Positions 41,358 to 49,976 of a DNA stretch of 64,000 nucleotides are shown in pieces (positions within the stretch are counted from its first letter, which is position 1; each line of letters starts with the position of its first letter). This DNA comes from an uncultured Collinsella sp. (GTDB lineage: Bacteria; Actinomycetota; Coriobacteriia; Coriobacteriales; Coriobacteriaceae): positions 124,001 through 188,000 of the forward strand of contig UQKL01000001.1 of assembly GCA_900541695.1 (NCBI GenBank). The letters are read 5' to 3'. The position numbers and the translations under genes are program-made. The notes below the pieces were generated by a model. It searched no databases and was not told the origin of the DNA. It was given only the letters and a program-made list of their open reading frames with translations.

Positions 41358-42308
41358 TTAGCAGGAGAAGTCGACGCTGTCGATGATGTCCTTGAGGGCC
41401 TTGGCGGAGGCGGTAAGCTCATGCTGCTCGTCATCGTTCAGCGGCACGGGGACGCGGCAGACGACGCCGTCGCGGCCAACGACGGTCGGCATGGAGATGG
41501 CAAGATCGGACAGGCCATACTCGCCCACCATGAGCGAGGAGACGGGCAGAACGGTCTGCTCGTCACGCATGACGGCAGTGCAAATGCGCTTGACGGCCAT
41601 GGCGACGCCATAGTAGGTGGCGTGCTTCTTCTCGATGATGGTGTAGGCGGAGTTCTTGACGTCCTCGGCGATGCGCTTCTCGGCAGCCTCATGCTCCAGA
41701 TGACCGTGAAGCTCGCAGAAGGTGTTCAGCGGAACGCCGGCAACCTGGGCGCTGGACCAAGCGACGAACTCGGAGTCGCCGTGCTCGCCCATGACATAGG
41801 CCTGGACATCGCGCGGGTCGACCTCAACGTGGGCACCAAGCATCTGCTGCAGACGACCGGTGTCGAGCACGGTACCGGAGCCGATGACATGGCCCTCGGG
41901 CAGGCCGGACATCTTGATGGCGGCATAGGTCAGAACATCGACCGGGTTGGAGACGATGAGCAGAATGCCGTCGAAGCCAGACTTCTTAATCTCGGGGATA
42001 ATGGACTTAAAGATGTTGACGTTCTTGTTGACCAGGTCCAAGCGGGTCTCACCGGGCTTCTGGGCAGCGCCAGCGGTGACGACGATCATGGCGGCGTCGG
42101 CGACATCGGAATAATCGCCGGCGTAGATCTTCATCGGCTCGGCAAACGTCATGCCGTGCGCGATATCCAGAGCCTCACCCTCGGCGCGGTTCTTGTCCAC
42201 GTCGATGAGGACCATCTCGGAGAACAGACCGCTCTGCATCAGCGCGAACGCCGAAGACGAACCGACGAAACCGCAGCCGACAATAGCGACCTTCTTCTCG
42301 TTAACCAT
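41358..42308 (-). CDS. ldh: L-lactate dehydrogenase
   Basis: 316 residues from the ATG at 42308, GAGATGGGAG upstream. VAIVGCGFVGSSSAFALMQSG is the Rossmann NAD site; DVDKNRAEGEALD, GAAQKPGETRLDL (mobile-loop Arg), VSNPVDVLT, MGEHGDSEFVAWS with the catalytic His, and the C-terminal part are all LDH-like. The residue after the loop Gln (GAAQKPGE) is characteristic of LDH rather than malate dehydrogenase. It recycles NADH during sugar fermentation, giving lactate beside the acetate of pta-ackA. A conserved hairpin (42334-42366) lies in the leader. Confidence 0.96.
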   Translation of the reverse strand: MVNEKKVAIVGCGFVGSSSAFALMQSGLFSEMVLIDVDKNRAEGEALDIAHGMTFAEPMKIYAGDYSDVADAAMIVVTAGAAQKPGETRLDLVNKNVNIFKSIIPEIKKSGFDGILLIVSNPVDVLTYAAIKMSGLPEGHVIGSGTVLDTGRLQQMLGAHVEVDPRDVQAYVMGEHGDSEFVAWSSAQVAGVPLNTFCELHGHLEHEAAEKRIAEDVKNSAYTIIEKKHATYYGVAMAVKRICTAVMRDEQTVLPVSSLMVGEYGLSDLAISMPTVVGRDGVVCRVPVPLNDDEQHELTASAKALKDIIDSVDFSC

Positions 42309-42333
42309 TAGAAACTCCCATCTCTCTCCACAA

Positions 42334-42366
42334 GCAAGCCGCCCGGGAACGACCCGAGCGGCTTGC
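42334..42366 (-). other. GC-rich hairpin in the ldh leader
   Basis: GCAAGCCGC...CGGG pairs with CCCG...GCGGCTTGC around a short loop, 26 bases upstream of the ldh start on the same strand, and about 140 bases after the aminotransferase stop. It could end the aminotransferase transcript or be a leader element of ldh. Confidence 0.45.
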
Positions 42367-42509
42367 CGTAATCCCAATACATCCAATCGGGACTTTGATT
42401 ATGCTCCTATTCGCAGCCAAAAATCGACCGTTTACCGAAATTGTTTGCAGGATTCGTAAAATAACTGCACGAAATCGGTTTCGAGCTATTGACGAGTCGA
42501 AACAGGTTT

Positions 42510-43673
42510 CTAATACAGACCCGCCTCGCGGATGGCCTCGACAGCCAAAGCAATCTGATCGGGCGGCAGGACCAGCGCCATGCGCACGTGTCCCTCGCCC
42601 GAAGGACCAAAGCTCGCGCCCGGCGTCACCACAACGCCGGCCTTCTCCATAAGCTCCTCGCAAAACGCCATGGAATCGGTGCGACCACCGGGAAGCTTGG
42701 CCCACACAAACATAGAGCCATGCGCGTTGGGACGCTCCCAGCCCAGGCCCTCAAGACCGTCGCACAGGGCATCGCGGCGCTCCTGGTACTTCAGACGCTG
42801 CGCCTCGACCTCATCGCGCGGACCGTTCAGGCAGGCGATAGCAGCCTTCTGGATCGGGAAGAACATACCAAAGTCGATCTGGCCGCGCAGCTTGGCAAAG
42901 GCAGAGACCACGTCCTCGCGGCCGACCAAAAAGCCGATACGCGCACCGGTAACGTTAAACGACTTGGAAAGCGAGAAGAACTCCACGCCCACCTCGAGCG
43001 CACCAGGATACTGCAAGAAGCTTCCGCCCGGCTCGCCGTCGAACACGATGTCGGAGTACGCGTTGTCATGGACGATGAGCAGGTCGTGCTCGCGGGCGAA
43101 AGCGATGATCTCCTCGTAGACCTCGGGCGTGCCCACCGAGCCGACCGGGTTTGCGGGCAGCGACACGATCATATACTTGGCACGATCGGCCACCTCGGGA
43201 TCGATACCCGCCACATAGGGCAGGTAATTATGCTCGGCGACCAACGGATAGTACTCGAGCTTGGCATCGGCGATTTTGGCGCCCGCCTCAAAGACCGGGT
43301 AGCACGGATCGGGAACCAAAATGGTGTCACCCGGATCGAGCAGGGCCAGGCCCAAATGGCCCACGCCCTCCTGCGTGCCGTTGCACGACTGCACCATAGA
43401 CGGCGTAATGCCGGAGACACCAAAGCGACGCTCATAGTAATCGCACACGGCTTGCTTGAGTTCGGGCAGGTCGCGCAGGGCATACTTCCACATCTCGGGA
43501 TCTTGGGCTGCATGCGTGAGCGCCTCGACCACATGGTCGTACGGCTTAAAGTCGGGCGTGCCCACGCTCATGTTGTAAATGGTCTTGCCCTGAGCCTTCA
43601 GCGCGAGAAGTTTGTTGTTGAGCGAGGCGAAGACCTCCGCGCCAAAGCGGTCGAGACGCTGCGATGCCTGCAT
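42510..43673 (-). CDS. Class I/II PLP aminotransferase
   Basis: 387 residues from the ATG at 43673 (GAAAGGTGG upstream). NMSVGTPDFKPYDHV, GTQEGVGHLGLALLDPGDTILVPDPCYPVFE, VSLPANPVGSVGTPEVYEE, HDNAYSDIVFDG, and SLSKSFNVTGARIGFLVG with the PLP Lys identify fold type I. The closest class by layout is the LL-diaminopimelate/AlaA-type group. As the acetylase DAP pathway here (dapH plus an M20D deacetylase) still needs an N-acetyl-DAP aminotransferase and none is in the dap operon, this gene is a candidate; alternatively a general aspartate or alanine aminotransferase. Confidence 0.88.
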   Translation of the reverse strand: MQASQRLDRFGAEVFASLNNKLLALKAQGKTIYNMSVGTPDFKPYDHVVEALTHAAQDPEMWKYALRDLPELKQAVCDYYERRFGVSGITPSMVQSCNGTQEGVGHLGLALLDPGDTILVPDPCYPVFEAGAKIADAKLEYYPLVAEHNYLPYVAGIDPEVADRAKYMIVSLPANPVGSVGTPEVYEEIIAFAREHDLLIVHDNAYSDIVFDGEPGGSFLQYPGALEVGVEFFSLSKSFNVTGARIGFLVGREDVVSAFAKLRGQIDFGMFFPIQKAAIACLNGPRDEVEAQRLKYQERRDALCDGLEGLGWERPNAHGSMFVWAKLPGGRTDSMAFCEELMEKAGVVVTPGASFGPSGEGHVRMALVLPPDQIALAVEAIREAGLY

Positions 43674-43791
43674 GGTGCCACCTTTCGATATGAAAAACGC
43701 GGCGCTCCGACAAGAGCGCCGCGCGATACGGGCCATCAGATTGCAAAAGTGTAACGCTTGCAACCCCCGTATTGGTTCAATTTAGCCGACC

Positions 43792-45792
43792 TTAGTCAAT
43801 GGGATTGAGCGCGTCGATCTGCGCAAGCCACAGACGCGAGCTGGCGTCACTCGGCATACGCCAATCGCCGCGTGGGCTGAGCGTCACCGAGCCCACCTTG
43901 GGACCATCGGGCAGGCAGCTGCGCTTAAACTGCTGGGCAAAGAAGCGACGGTAGAACGTACGCAGCCACGTATGGATGGTGACCTTGTCGTAGACACCCT
44001 CGAAGCTCTTGAGCGCCATGCGATAGATCTTGCCCGGCTCAAAGCCAAAGCGCAGCAAATAGTAGAGGAAGTAGTCGTGCAGCTCGTAGGGACCCACCAG
44101 GTCTTCGGTCTTCTGCGCAATCTCGCCGTCGCCCGTGGGCGGCAGAAGCTCGGGGGACACCGGCGTGTCGAGGATATCGAGCAAAACCTCGGCAATACGC
44201 CCGCCAAAAACATCAGCGGCATAGCGCACCAGATGGCGCACAAGCGTCTTGGGCACGCTCGCATTGACGGCGTACATGCTCATGTGGTCGCCGTTGTAGG
44301 TAGCCCAGCCGAGCGCCAGCTCCGACAGGTCACCCGTGCCGATGACAAAACCGCCGGCCTGATTGGCCAGATCCATCAGAATCTGCGTACGCTCGCGGGC
44401 CTGGCTGTTCTCGTAGGTCACGTCCTGCACGGCCGGATCGTGCTCAATGTCCTTGAAGTGCTGCTCCACGGCCGCGTGGATCGAAACCTCGCGGAAGCTC
44501 ACGCCAAGGTCGCGAGCGAGCGACTCGGCATTCGACTTGGTGCGATGCGTCGTGCCAAAGCCGGGCATGGACACGGCCGTGATACCGGTGCGCGGCAGCC
44601 CCAGTGCATCGAAGGCGCGCACGGTCACAAGCAGTGCCAGCGTGGAGTCCAGGCCGCCCGAAAGACCGATGACTGCAGCCTTGGTGCCCGTATGGGCCAG
44701 GCGGGTCTTGAGGCCGGCGGTCTGCAGGTCGAGAATGGTCTCGCAACGCTCGGCAAGGTCACCATGGTCGGCCGGCACAAAGGGCGCGCGGGGGAAGACA
44801 CGGTCGATGCCGAGTGCATCGCGCAGGACAGGTTCGTCTGTCAGCACGCCCTCAAAAGAGAACTCAACGGTCGTGGCCTCCGGCGCATCGTCCGCGCGCG
44901 TCCACGTCGTCGAGCGACGGCGCTCGGCAACCAGGCGGTCAAGGTCAACGTCGGCGATGGCCATATCACAGGTAAGCAGTTTGGTCGCGGCGAGCTTGGA
45001 GCCGTTTTCGTAGACGAGGTTCTCGCCCGCAAAGACCATGTCGGTCGTGGACTCGCCCTCACTCGCATCCGCGTAGGCATAGGCACAGTACAGGCGCGCG
45101 CTTTGGTTAGAGATAAGGCTGCGGCGGTAATCTGACTTACCGATGATTTCGTCAGAAGCCGACGGGTTGAGAATCACCGTCGCACCGGCAAGCGCCATCT
45201 CGGTCGAAGGGGGCGCCGGCACCCACAGGTCCTCACAGACCTCAACGCCCAGCACCAGGTCCTCGGCGCCCTCATCACAGCAACGGTAGACAAGCCCCGA
45301 ACCCAGCGGGACCGGACCCTGACCGGCAAATTCAACCCACACGGGATCCGCAGGCGCCGGAGCAAACCAACGGCGCTCATAGAACTCGCCATAGTTGGGC
45401 AAATACTTCTTGGCCGTGAGGCCCAAAAGCTCGCCCGCACAGCACACGGCCGCGCAGTTGTAGATGTTTTCGGCCACCGCAACGGGAAGGCCGACGGTAA
45501 AGACAATCGGCAGCTCGCGGGTTTCATCGAGAATATGTGCCAGAGCAGTCTCACAGGCATGCAGCAGCGTGCGATTATGGAACAGATCGGCCGCGGTATA
45601 GCCGGTCAGGTTAAGCTCGGGCAGTACCAGCGCGCGAACGCCGCGCTCGGCAGCATCGCGAACAGCCGCCAGCGCAACCTCGGCATTGCCCTCGACATCG
45701 GCCACGCGAATCCGCGGCGACGCCGCCGCCACACGCAAAAAGCCATCGTTCTTATTAGCCGAAACGCAGCATTGCCTTGTTGATCTGGACAC
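43792..45792 (-). CDS. nadE: Glutamine-dependent NAD+ synthetase
   Basis: 666 residues from a GTG at 45792 with GAAGGGG upstream; a shorter start is possible. The N-terminal nitrilase-like amidase domain (about 20-290) has catalytic Glu in LVLPELNLTGY, Lys in TAKKYLPNYGEFYE and Cys in LGVEVCEDLW. The C-terminal synthetase domain starts near 340 with VIGLSGGLDSTLALL (PP-loop), GTGDLSELALGWATYNGDHMSMYAVN and a long RFGFEPGKIYRMALKSFEGVYD region. It makes NAD+ from deamido-NAD+, glutamine and ATP. Two-domain, monocistronic; divergent from the AT-rich peptide island. Confidence 0.96.
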   Translation of the reverse strand: MSRSTRQCCVSANKNDGFLRVAAASPRIRVADVEGNAEVALAAVRDAAERGVRALVLPELNLTGYTAADLFHNRTLLHACETALAHILDETRELPIVFTVGLPVAVAENIYNCAAVCCAGELLGLTAKKYLPNYGEFYERRWFAPAPADPVWVEFAGQGPVPLGSGLVYRCCDEGAEDLVLGVEVCEDLWVPAPPSTEMALAGATVILNPSASDEIIGKSDYRRSLISNQSARLYCAYAYADASEGESTTDMVFAGENLVYENGSKLAATKLLTCDMAIADVDLDRLVAERRRSTTWTRADDAPEATTVEFSFEGVLTDEPVLRDALGIDRVFPRAPFVPADHGDLAERCETILDLQTAGLKTRLAHTGTKAAVIGLSGGLDSTLALLVTVRAFDALGLPRTGITAVSMPGFGTTHRTKSNAESLARDLGVSFREVSIHAAVEQHFKDIEHDPAVQDVTYENSQARERTQILMDLANQAGGFVIGTGDLSELALGWATYNGDHMSMYAVNASVPKTLVRHLVRYAADVFGGRIAEVLLDILDTPVSPELLPPTGDGEIAQKTEDLVGPYELHDYFLYYLLRFGFEPGKIYRMALKSFEGVYDKVTIHTWLRTFYRRFFAQQFKRSCLPDGPKVGSVTLSPRGDWRMPSDASSRLWLAQIDALNPID

Positions 45793-45920
45793 TGGAGGCC
45801 CCTTCTACCCTGAGATTCAGTCTAACGGACGTTCACATATCTCTAACTAGCCAAAGCAACCTCCCAGTTTACTGAGACGCCAACCTGTGCTAAGAGCATG
45901 TATTCCAAAAATATCTTTAA

Positions 45921-45956
45921 TTAAAAAAGGAGAAATCGATAATCGACTTCTCCTTT
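45921..45956 (-). terminator. Terminator of the modified-peptide operon
   Basis: Perfect 9 bp stem AAAGGAGAA / TTCTCCTTT with an inner TCGATTATCGA-type loop, and on the minus strand it ends in TTTTTTAATT. It lies 25 bases past the small peptide gene. Confidence 0.85.
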
Positions 45957-45980
45957 AAGCGAGGCAAGTAAATTCCGAAA

Positions 45981-46091
45981 CTAATGGCAGAATTTATCCA
46001 TGTAGTCCTCAAAGTCGAACACTTCTACCACGACGCCCTCTTCCTGAGACTCTTTCAGTCGCTCCAAGAGATCTTTGTTAATAACGTCCAT
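45981..46091 (-). CDS. Candidate RiPP precursor peptide (36 aa)
   Basis: Small ORF: MDVINKDLLERLKESQEEG followed by VVVEVFDFEDYMDKFCH. Eleven acidic and four basic residues, one Cys (position 35) two residues from the end, several aromatic residues (Phe25, Phe27, Tyr30, Phe34) in the last 12. The first half is a predicted amphipathic helix, like a leader; the second could be the core. The SD AGGAGG lies 7 bases before the ATG, in the gap after the radical SAM stop. It is 13 bases past that stop and ends before a terminator. Low GC like its neighbours. Function as modification substrate is inference from position and size. Confidence 0.7.
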   Translation of the reverse strand: MDVINKDLLERLKESQEEGVVVEVFDFEDYMDKFCH

Positions 46092-46104
46092 GCAGAAACC
46101 TCCT

Positions 46105-47991
46105 CTATCTAATCAATTGTAGTATATCTGCTTTCATGCAATTATCAACCAACTTGTTTAATTGCTCCTCGTTTGCCGATAGTCCCTCTTTTTTCAAAAT
46201 GTCACGCACCTCGTTCTTAGTAATCGGCTTTTCAAACAACGAAAGCAAAGCGAACGAAAAATCATTAACCGCACACATTCTATGGGTGGCACAACTCAGC
46301 AGTACTCTTAACCCCTCTTTTGAGCGTCCGACTTCTTTAACAAACGAACTTTTAACCAATTGAAAACCATTATCGTGCATTACATAATCGGCATCGATAT
46401 TTGTATTCAGCAATCCATAATGCAACAGTTCTTCTATCGCCCTTGTCAGCTCGAGGTCGCCCTGATCAAGAATAAGAGAAATGCTACAATCGGCCTCCAA
46501 TAAACGGGCCAACTTAAGGTATACCAACTGGGAAACAGCATAGACATGATGGTATTCAGAATTATAGAAGTAGGCAAATGGCTCAACGAGCACGACAGAG
46601 GTCTTGGAATCCAGCCAGATTCGATCAGCTGGATTTAGACTAGTTAGCCGTCGCTTTACTTTGGTCAAATGCCCCTTATACCTGACAGCGTGAATAGAAT
46701 CTAGGATCCAGGTCACCTCTGAAATATGAAGCCGCTGGGGCAAGTCAATTGTGTCGCTACCGTTTATGACCTCTTGCATATAAAAATCAATATGATGCTC
46801 ATCAGATAAAGATTTTGCTTCATTTAAAGTTAAACCAGTGCCTGAAACATAATCCACTTCGAGGCGCAAATCCTCATATTGGGACTTCGGCATTACAGAG
46901 ACACCATACTTATCGGGATGATTCCAAACATCCGACCCCATAACGAGACCAAAATTCGTAAATCCTCTCGTGGAATATGGAACACCACATACCTGTTTTG
47001 AATAATTCAAAACATTCTCTGTATAAGCTAAGGTGTTCAGAGCCTCTTCTTTAGTTTCGGTCGGAAAGCCAATCATAAAAAATAGATGAACAGGAATACC
47101 CGCATTGAGACAATCATGGATATTGCGATCAATCCAATCAACTCTCGTGTTCTTCTTCATTAGATCAAGAACTCTTTGGTTGTATGACTCGAGGCCAAAC
47201 TGAATCTGCCTACATCCACTTTGGTATATCTTGTTAAAAACGTCTGTACTTAGGGTTGGAGAGAACCTCGTTTCTCCATGCCAGAAAAACGTTTTTCCCG
47301 ATGCGTTTATTTCATCCGCGAGTTGCTCCATTCTTTTGCCTTCGAATGTTTCATCCACAAAAGAGAAAACTCTCGTGCCGTATTTTTCATTTAACCGACA
47401 CATTATTTCAAATACTCTCGATATAGGCATCTTTCGGTAACAACCACCGGTAGCACCGGGAATGGTGCAGAAGGCGCAATGATTAAAACACTGCCTAGAG
47501 GAATAAACCGGCAATATTAACTCAGGCATGAAGTATTTAGAAAGGGCGAAGCCATCGAAATCGGGAACTGTATCGTTGATAAATGTTTGCTCAATCCGAT
47601 GGTTTTTATATATCTTTCCACCTTTAGCATGGCAAAGGTTTGGAACACAGTCGAGATTGTCATCACCAGAGTCAAGAGCCTCAAGAAGACGTGCAAGCGG
47701 CTCTTCGCCGTCATACATCATTATCGAATCAATGTATTCAAAAAAGGGATGCCATTCTTTCATGCAGTCATCTGCTAAACGAGTAATGTAATTGCCGCCC
47801 AATGAGACGTGTTTAACAGATGGACATTCTTCTTTAATCAGTTTCGCTAACGTAACTGCAGAAATCAATTGGAAACAGCCGCTCACCGAAATCCCAATAA
47901 ACTCGATTTTTTCCCTCTGAATACGCTTAAGAAAGGCAGTTTCATAGAAGGAAATAAACGGATTATGCAAGGTATCCGCAAGCGATTTCAT
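46105..47991 (-). CDS. Radical SAM enzyme, catalytic part of a split B12-binding maturase
   Basis: 628 residues in this frame. SRQCFNHCAFC at 165-175 gives the CxxxCxxC [4Fe-4S] motif (Cys168, 172, 175), preceded by PVY and a B12-domain tail (GISVSGCFQLISAVTLAKLIKEEC, VSLGGNYI). The radical SAM TIM barrel covers about 155-400 (FGLESYNQRVLDLMKKNTR, HLFFMIGFPTETKEEAL). The C-terminal 200 residues are helical and end in a winged-helix-like unit. The true protein begins in the other frame at 48425: coding sense jumps from 48069-48425 to this frame at about 48091. It probably modifies the 36-aa peptide encoded downstream. AT-rich codon use, unlike its surroundings. Confidence 0.85.
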   Translation of the reverse strand: MKSLADTLHNPFISFYETAFLKRIQREKIEFIGISVSGCFQLISAVTLAKLIKEECPSVKHVSLGGNYITRLADDCMKEWHPFFEYIDSIMMYDGEEPLARLLEALDSGDDNLDCVPNLCHAKGGKIYKNHRIEQTFINDTVPDFDGFALSKYFMPELILPVYSSRQCFNHCAFCTIPGATGGCYRKMPISRVFEIMCRLNEKYGTRVFSFVDETFEGKRMEQLADEINASGKTFFWHGETRFSPTLSTDVFNKIYQSGCRQIQFGLESYNQRVLDLMKKNTRVDWIDRNIHDCLNAGIPVHLFFMIGFPTETKEEALNTLAYTENVLNYSKQVCGVPYSTRGFTNFGLVMGSDVWNHPDKYGVSVMPKSQYEDLRLEVDYVSGTGLTLNEAKSLSDEHHIDFYMQEVINGSDTIDLPQRLHISEVTWILDSIHAVRYKGHLTKVKRRLTSLNPADRIWLDSKTSVVLVEPFAYFYNSEYHHVYAVSQLVYLKLARLLEADCSISLILDQGDLELTRAIEELLHYGLLNTNIDADYVMHDNGFQLVKSSFVKEVGRSKEGLRVLLSCATHRMCAVNDFSFALLSLFEKPITKNEVRDILKKEGLSANEEQLNKLVDNCMKADILQLIR

Positions 47992-48068
47992 TATTTCTGG
48001 TGTCGAATAATAATCATAGGGCAGATCTATGGAGTTGAACGTGTATTTAACTCCATATGAGACGTGAT

Positions 48069-48425
48069 TTATGATATAGAGTGCATTTCTAAAATGTTTT
48101 CAGCATATTGTCTTTCTTTTAGATTAAAGTATCTCTTCGATCTGAAAATATCTTTTGCCTCGTCAACATTAAGTGCCGACTTTTGTATCAACTCGATTGT
48201 TAATTGAACATTCGAACTAAACGAATCCTTTGATTCCCGATACCTTTTACAGCACTCTTCGACATGTCTAAAAGATAGGAGGTCATCGTAAAATTCCACG
48301 TTTAAGTCAACAATGTCAATTTTGTATTGTTCAACCTCTCGAAGATATGACTTCAAAACAGGCAAGGCAAGATACGGCCCCACTGGACTCCATCCTGGGG
48401 GAAATACTAAAAGCGTTTTAGGCAT
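48069..48425 (-). pseudogene. N-terminal fragment of the split B12-binding radical SAM maturase
   Basis: 118 codons, MPKTLLVFPPGWSPVGPYLALPVLKSYLREVEQYKIDIVDLNVEFYDDLL is the start of a cobalamin-binding Rossmann domain common in B12-dependent radical SAM proteins. It stops after AENILEMHSIS, but the frame one base away continues AENIFRNALYIINHVSYGVKYTFN and joins the 628-residue ORF if a single T is added to the TTTT run at 48091-48094 (minus strand). The restored protein would be about 773 residues. True lesion, phase variation or sequencing error. Confidence 0.85.
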
Positions 48426-48432
48426 ATCAACG

Positions 48433-49617
48433 TCACATCTTTCGCAAATAATTCAATTGAAACACAACTACCATCATAATTGAAAATACACCAAGTCCTG
48501 TAACGAGAATTGAGAACATCGCGATGCTCGTGAACAGCGAAACAAGAAGTGTTGAAATAACAACAGCAACCGATTGCAAAGACTCCCTAATTGAAAACAG
48601 GCTTATCGATTCAGATCCGTCTCTCGCCAAATCCTGCAGCGATGTTATGAGAAGCACATCTTGAATGGCGTTTCCGGCACCGACGATAAAAAGGAAAATA
48701 AACGATATCCCAGACGCATAGCGATAGCCAAACGCCAGATATGCACCGAGCGCAAGATACGTCACAAAACAATATGATTTAACGCAATCGGAACCACTGA
48801 TTAAACGACCATATATTGTATTTCCGAACAACAGTCCGATTGTAAGACTACTCTGAAGGAATCCGTATTGTATCGATGACGAGTCAAATTGCAATTGCGC
48901 TATAGCTGGCAAAAGAGAATTCAGAGAGCCGAATGCCACGCCACTAGAAATATCGATTAATAGGAAACCAATTGCCAAGTGCTTCGCGCTAAGATCACTA
49001 AATGCAGTCCTGTTTTTTTCATTTTTGCTTATTCCCTCTTTATCATTAACCTCGATAAACGACGGAACATCTCGCAGCAACCAGAACGACGCGGCAAAAG
49101 AAAGCGCGTCTAATGCAAGAACAGCCTCCGCCCCAAATTGAGCGACAACAAAACCGCCGGCAACTGGCCCCAGAACCATCATCAAATTCTGCAGGAACCC
49201 AAACGAATTATTAATTACGTCGCGATTGATACTATTCGTATTGGCTCTTAACAACGAGTAAAAGCAGGGCATTTCTACCGTTCGGCAAAGCGATACCGCG
49301 CACGTAATAGCAAACATACTCCATTTACTATCAACAAAAATATAGCAAACGAATAATCCCGCGCGAATTAAGTCTGCCAATCTCATGGCCTGCAGTGTCC
49401 CGATACCCATCTTCTGAGGCAGCTGCGCGAGCGCAACTGAAAACAGAGAGGGGGCAAATCTGCAGCAGACCATCAAAGCAGTTGCAGAAACATCGTGAGT
49501 TACCTCGTAAATCAGCATTGGCAAAGCAATATTCGCACACCAATTGCCTATTTCGCTTATCCCTCTAGCAATATATAGGACCCGAACCGGACGGCTAGCT
49601 CTCAATACCGTGAACAT
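48433..49617 (-). CDS. MFS transporter (EntS/DHA3-like exporter)
   Basis: 394 residues with about 12 hydrophobic spans and no binding-protein features. It starts MFTVLRASRPVRVLYIARGISEIGNWCANIALPMLIYEVTHDVSATALMVCC, which fits the MFS_3 drug or siderophore exporter type. Placed between the DUF2087 gene (overlap of 23 bases at the 5' end) and the radical SAM gene (7 bases gap). It probably exports the mature product of the peptide cassette or provides immunity; this is inference. Codons are AT-rich, in common with the whole island, suggesting transfer. Confidence 0.85.
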   Translation of the reverse strand: MFTVLRASRPVRVLYIARGISEIGNWCANIALPMLIYEVTHDVSATALMVCCRFAPSLFSVALAQLPQKMGIGTLQAMRLADLIRAGLFVCYIFVDSKWSMFAITCAVSLCRTVEMPCFYSLLRANTNSINRDVINNSFGFLQNLMMVLGPVAGGFVVAQFGAEAVLALDALSFAASFWLLRDVPSFIEVNDKEGISKNEKNRTAFSDLSAKHLAIGFLLIDISSGVAFGSLNSLLPAIAQLQFDSSSIQYGFLQSSLTIGLLFGNTIYGRLISGSDCVKSYCFVTYLALGAYLAFGYRYASGISFIFLFIVGAGNAIQDVLLITSLQDLARDGSESISLFSIRESLQSVAVVISTLLVSLFTSIAMFSILVTGLGVFSIMMVVVFQLNYLRKM

Positions 49618-49876
49618 CACGATTAACCTCGTATTTCAGGCCTCGTTCATCCCTTAATAGGAATCCATAATCAACCAAGTACCGCCTCAACACGGCATAA
49701 TCAGGATAGAGCTGTGACAGCACACGATTAACCTGAAGCTCCGTATAACTTGTATTTGATTCAAAGAAAGAGACGGCCCATAGCAGCATGATTCTTTTAT
49801 AGCTTTCCTTTTTTGGAATTGAAACCAGCTCGCCATTCTTGAGAAATCGTTTTTTAAAGTCTATTAGCTCATCCAT
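49595..49876 (-). CDS. DUF2087 domain protein, winged-helix-like
   Basis: 93 residues. GELVSIPKKESYKRIMLLWAVSFF, YTELQVNRVLSQLYPDYAVLRRYLVDYGFLLRDERGLKYEV matches the DUF2087 domain, usually found attached to transcriptional regulators and predicted to bind DNA or tRNA-like ligands. SD GGAGG seven bases before the ATG. It is first in the leftward operon and overlaps the MFS start. It could regulate the cassette by binding the direct repeats just upstream, but no data here show that. Confidence 0.8.
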   Translation of the reverse strand: MDELIDFKKRFLKNGELVSIPKKESYKRIMLLWAVSFFESNTSYTELQVNRVLSQLYPDYAVLRRYLVDYGFLLRDERGLKYEVNRDVHGIES

Positions 49877-49950
49877 TCACATCCTCCATTTCATACGCAT
49901 CTAATACTGAAAATGCATACGCTTTAGGTCATCGCATTCAGCTTCTTTAT

Positions 49951-49970
49951 TCGAACTAAACTCGAACTAA
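49951..49970 (-). promoter_or_regulatory. Direct repeat operator candidate ahead of the peptide operon
   Basis: TCGAACTAA at 49951-49959 and again at 49962-49970: two identical 9-base half-sites, 11 bases apart (one helical turn), about 75 bases upstream of the DUF2087 start. Spacing suits a dimeric or tandem regulator. The 1-in-turn arrangement and location in an otherwise plain intergenic stretch make it a regulatory candidate. Confidence 0.5.
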
Positions 49971-49976
49971 TCTAAA

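Noticed and set aside
45793..45920. tRNA or small RNA in the gap upstream of nadE
   Set aside because: No cloverleaf or CCA end was found; the gap reads as promoter and leader sequence only.
48069..48110. Programmed -1 frameshift in the radical SAM gene
   Set aside because: No X XXY YYZ slippery heptamer is in register at the overlap; a one-base loss in the T run is simpler, though phase variation stays open.
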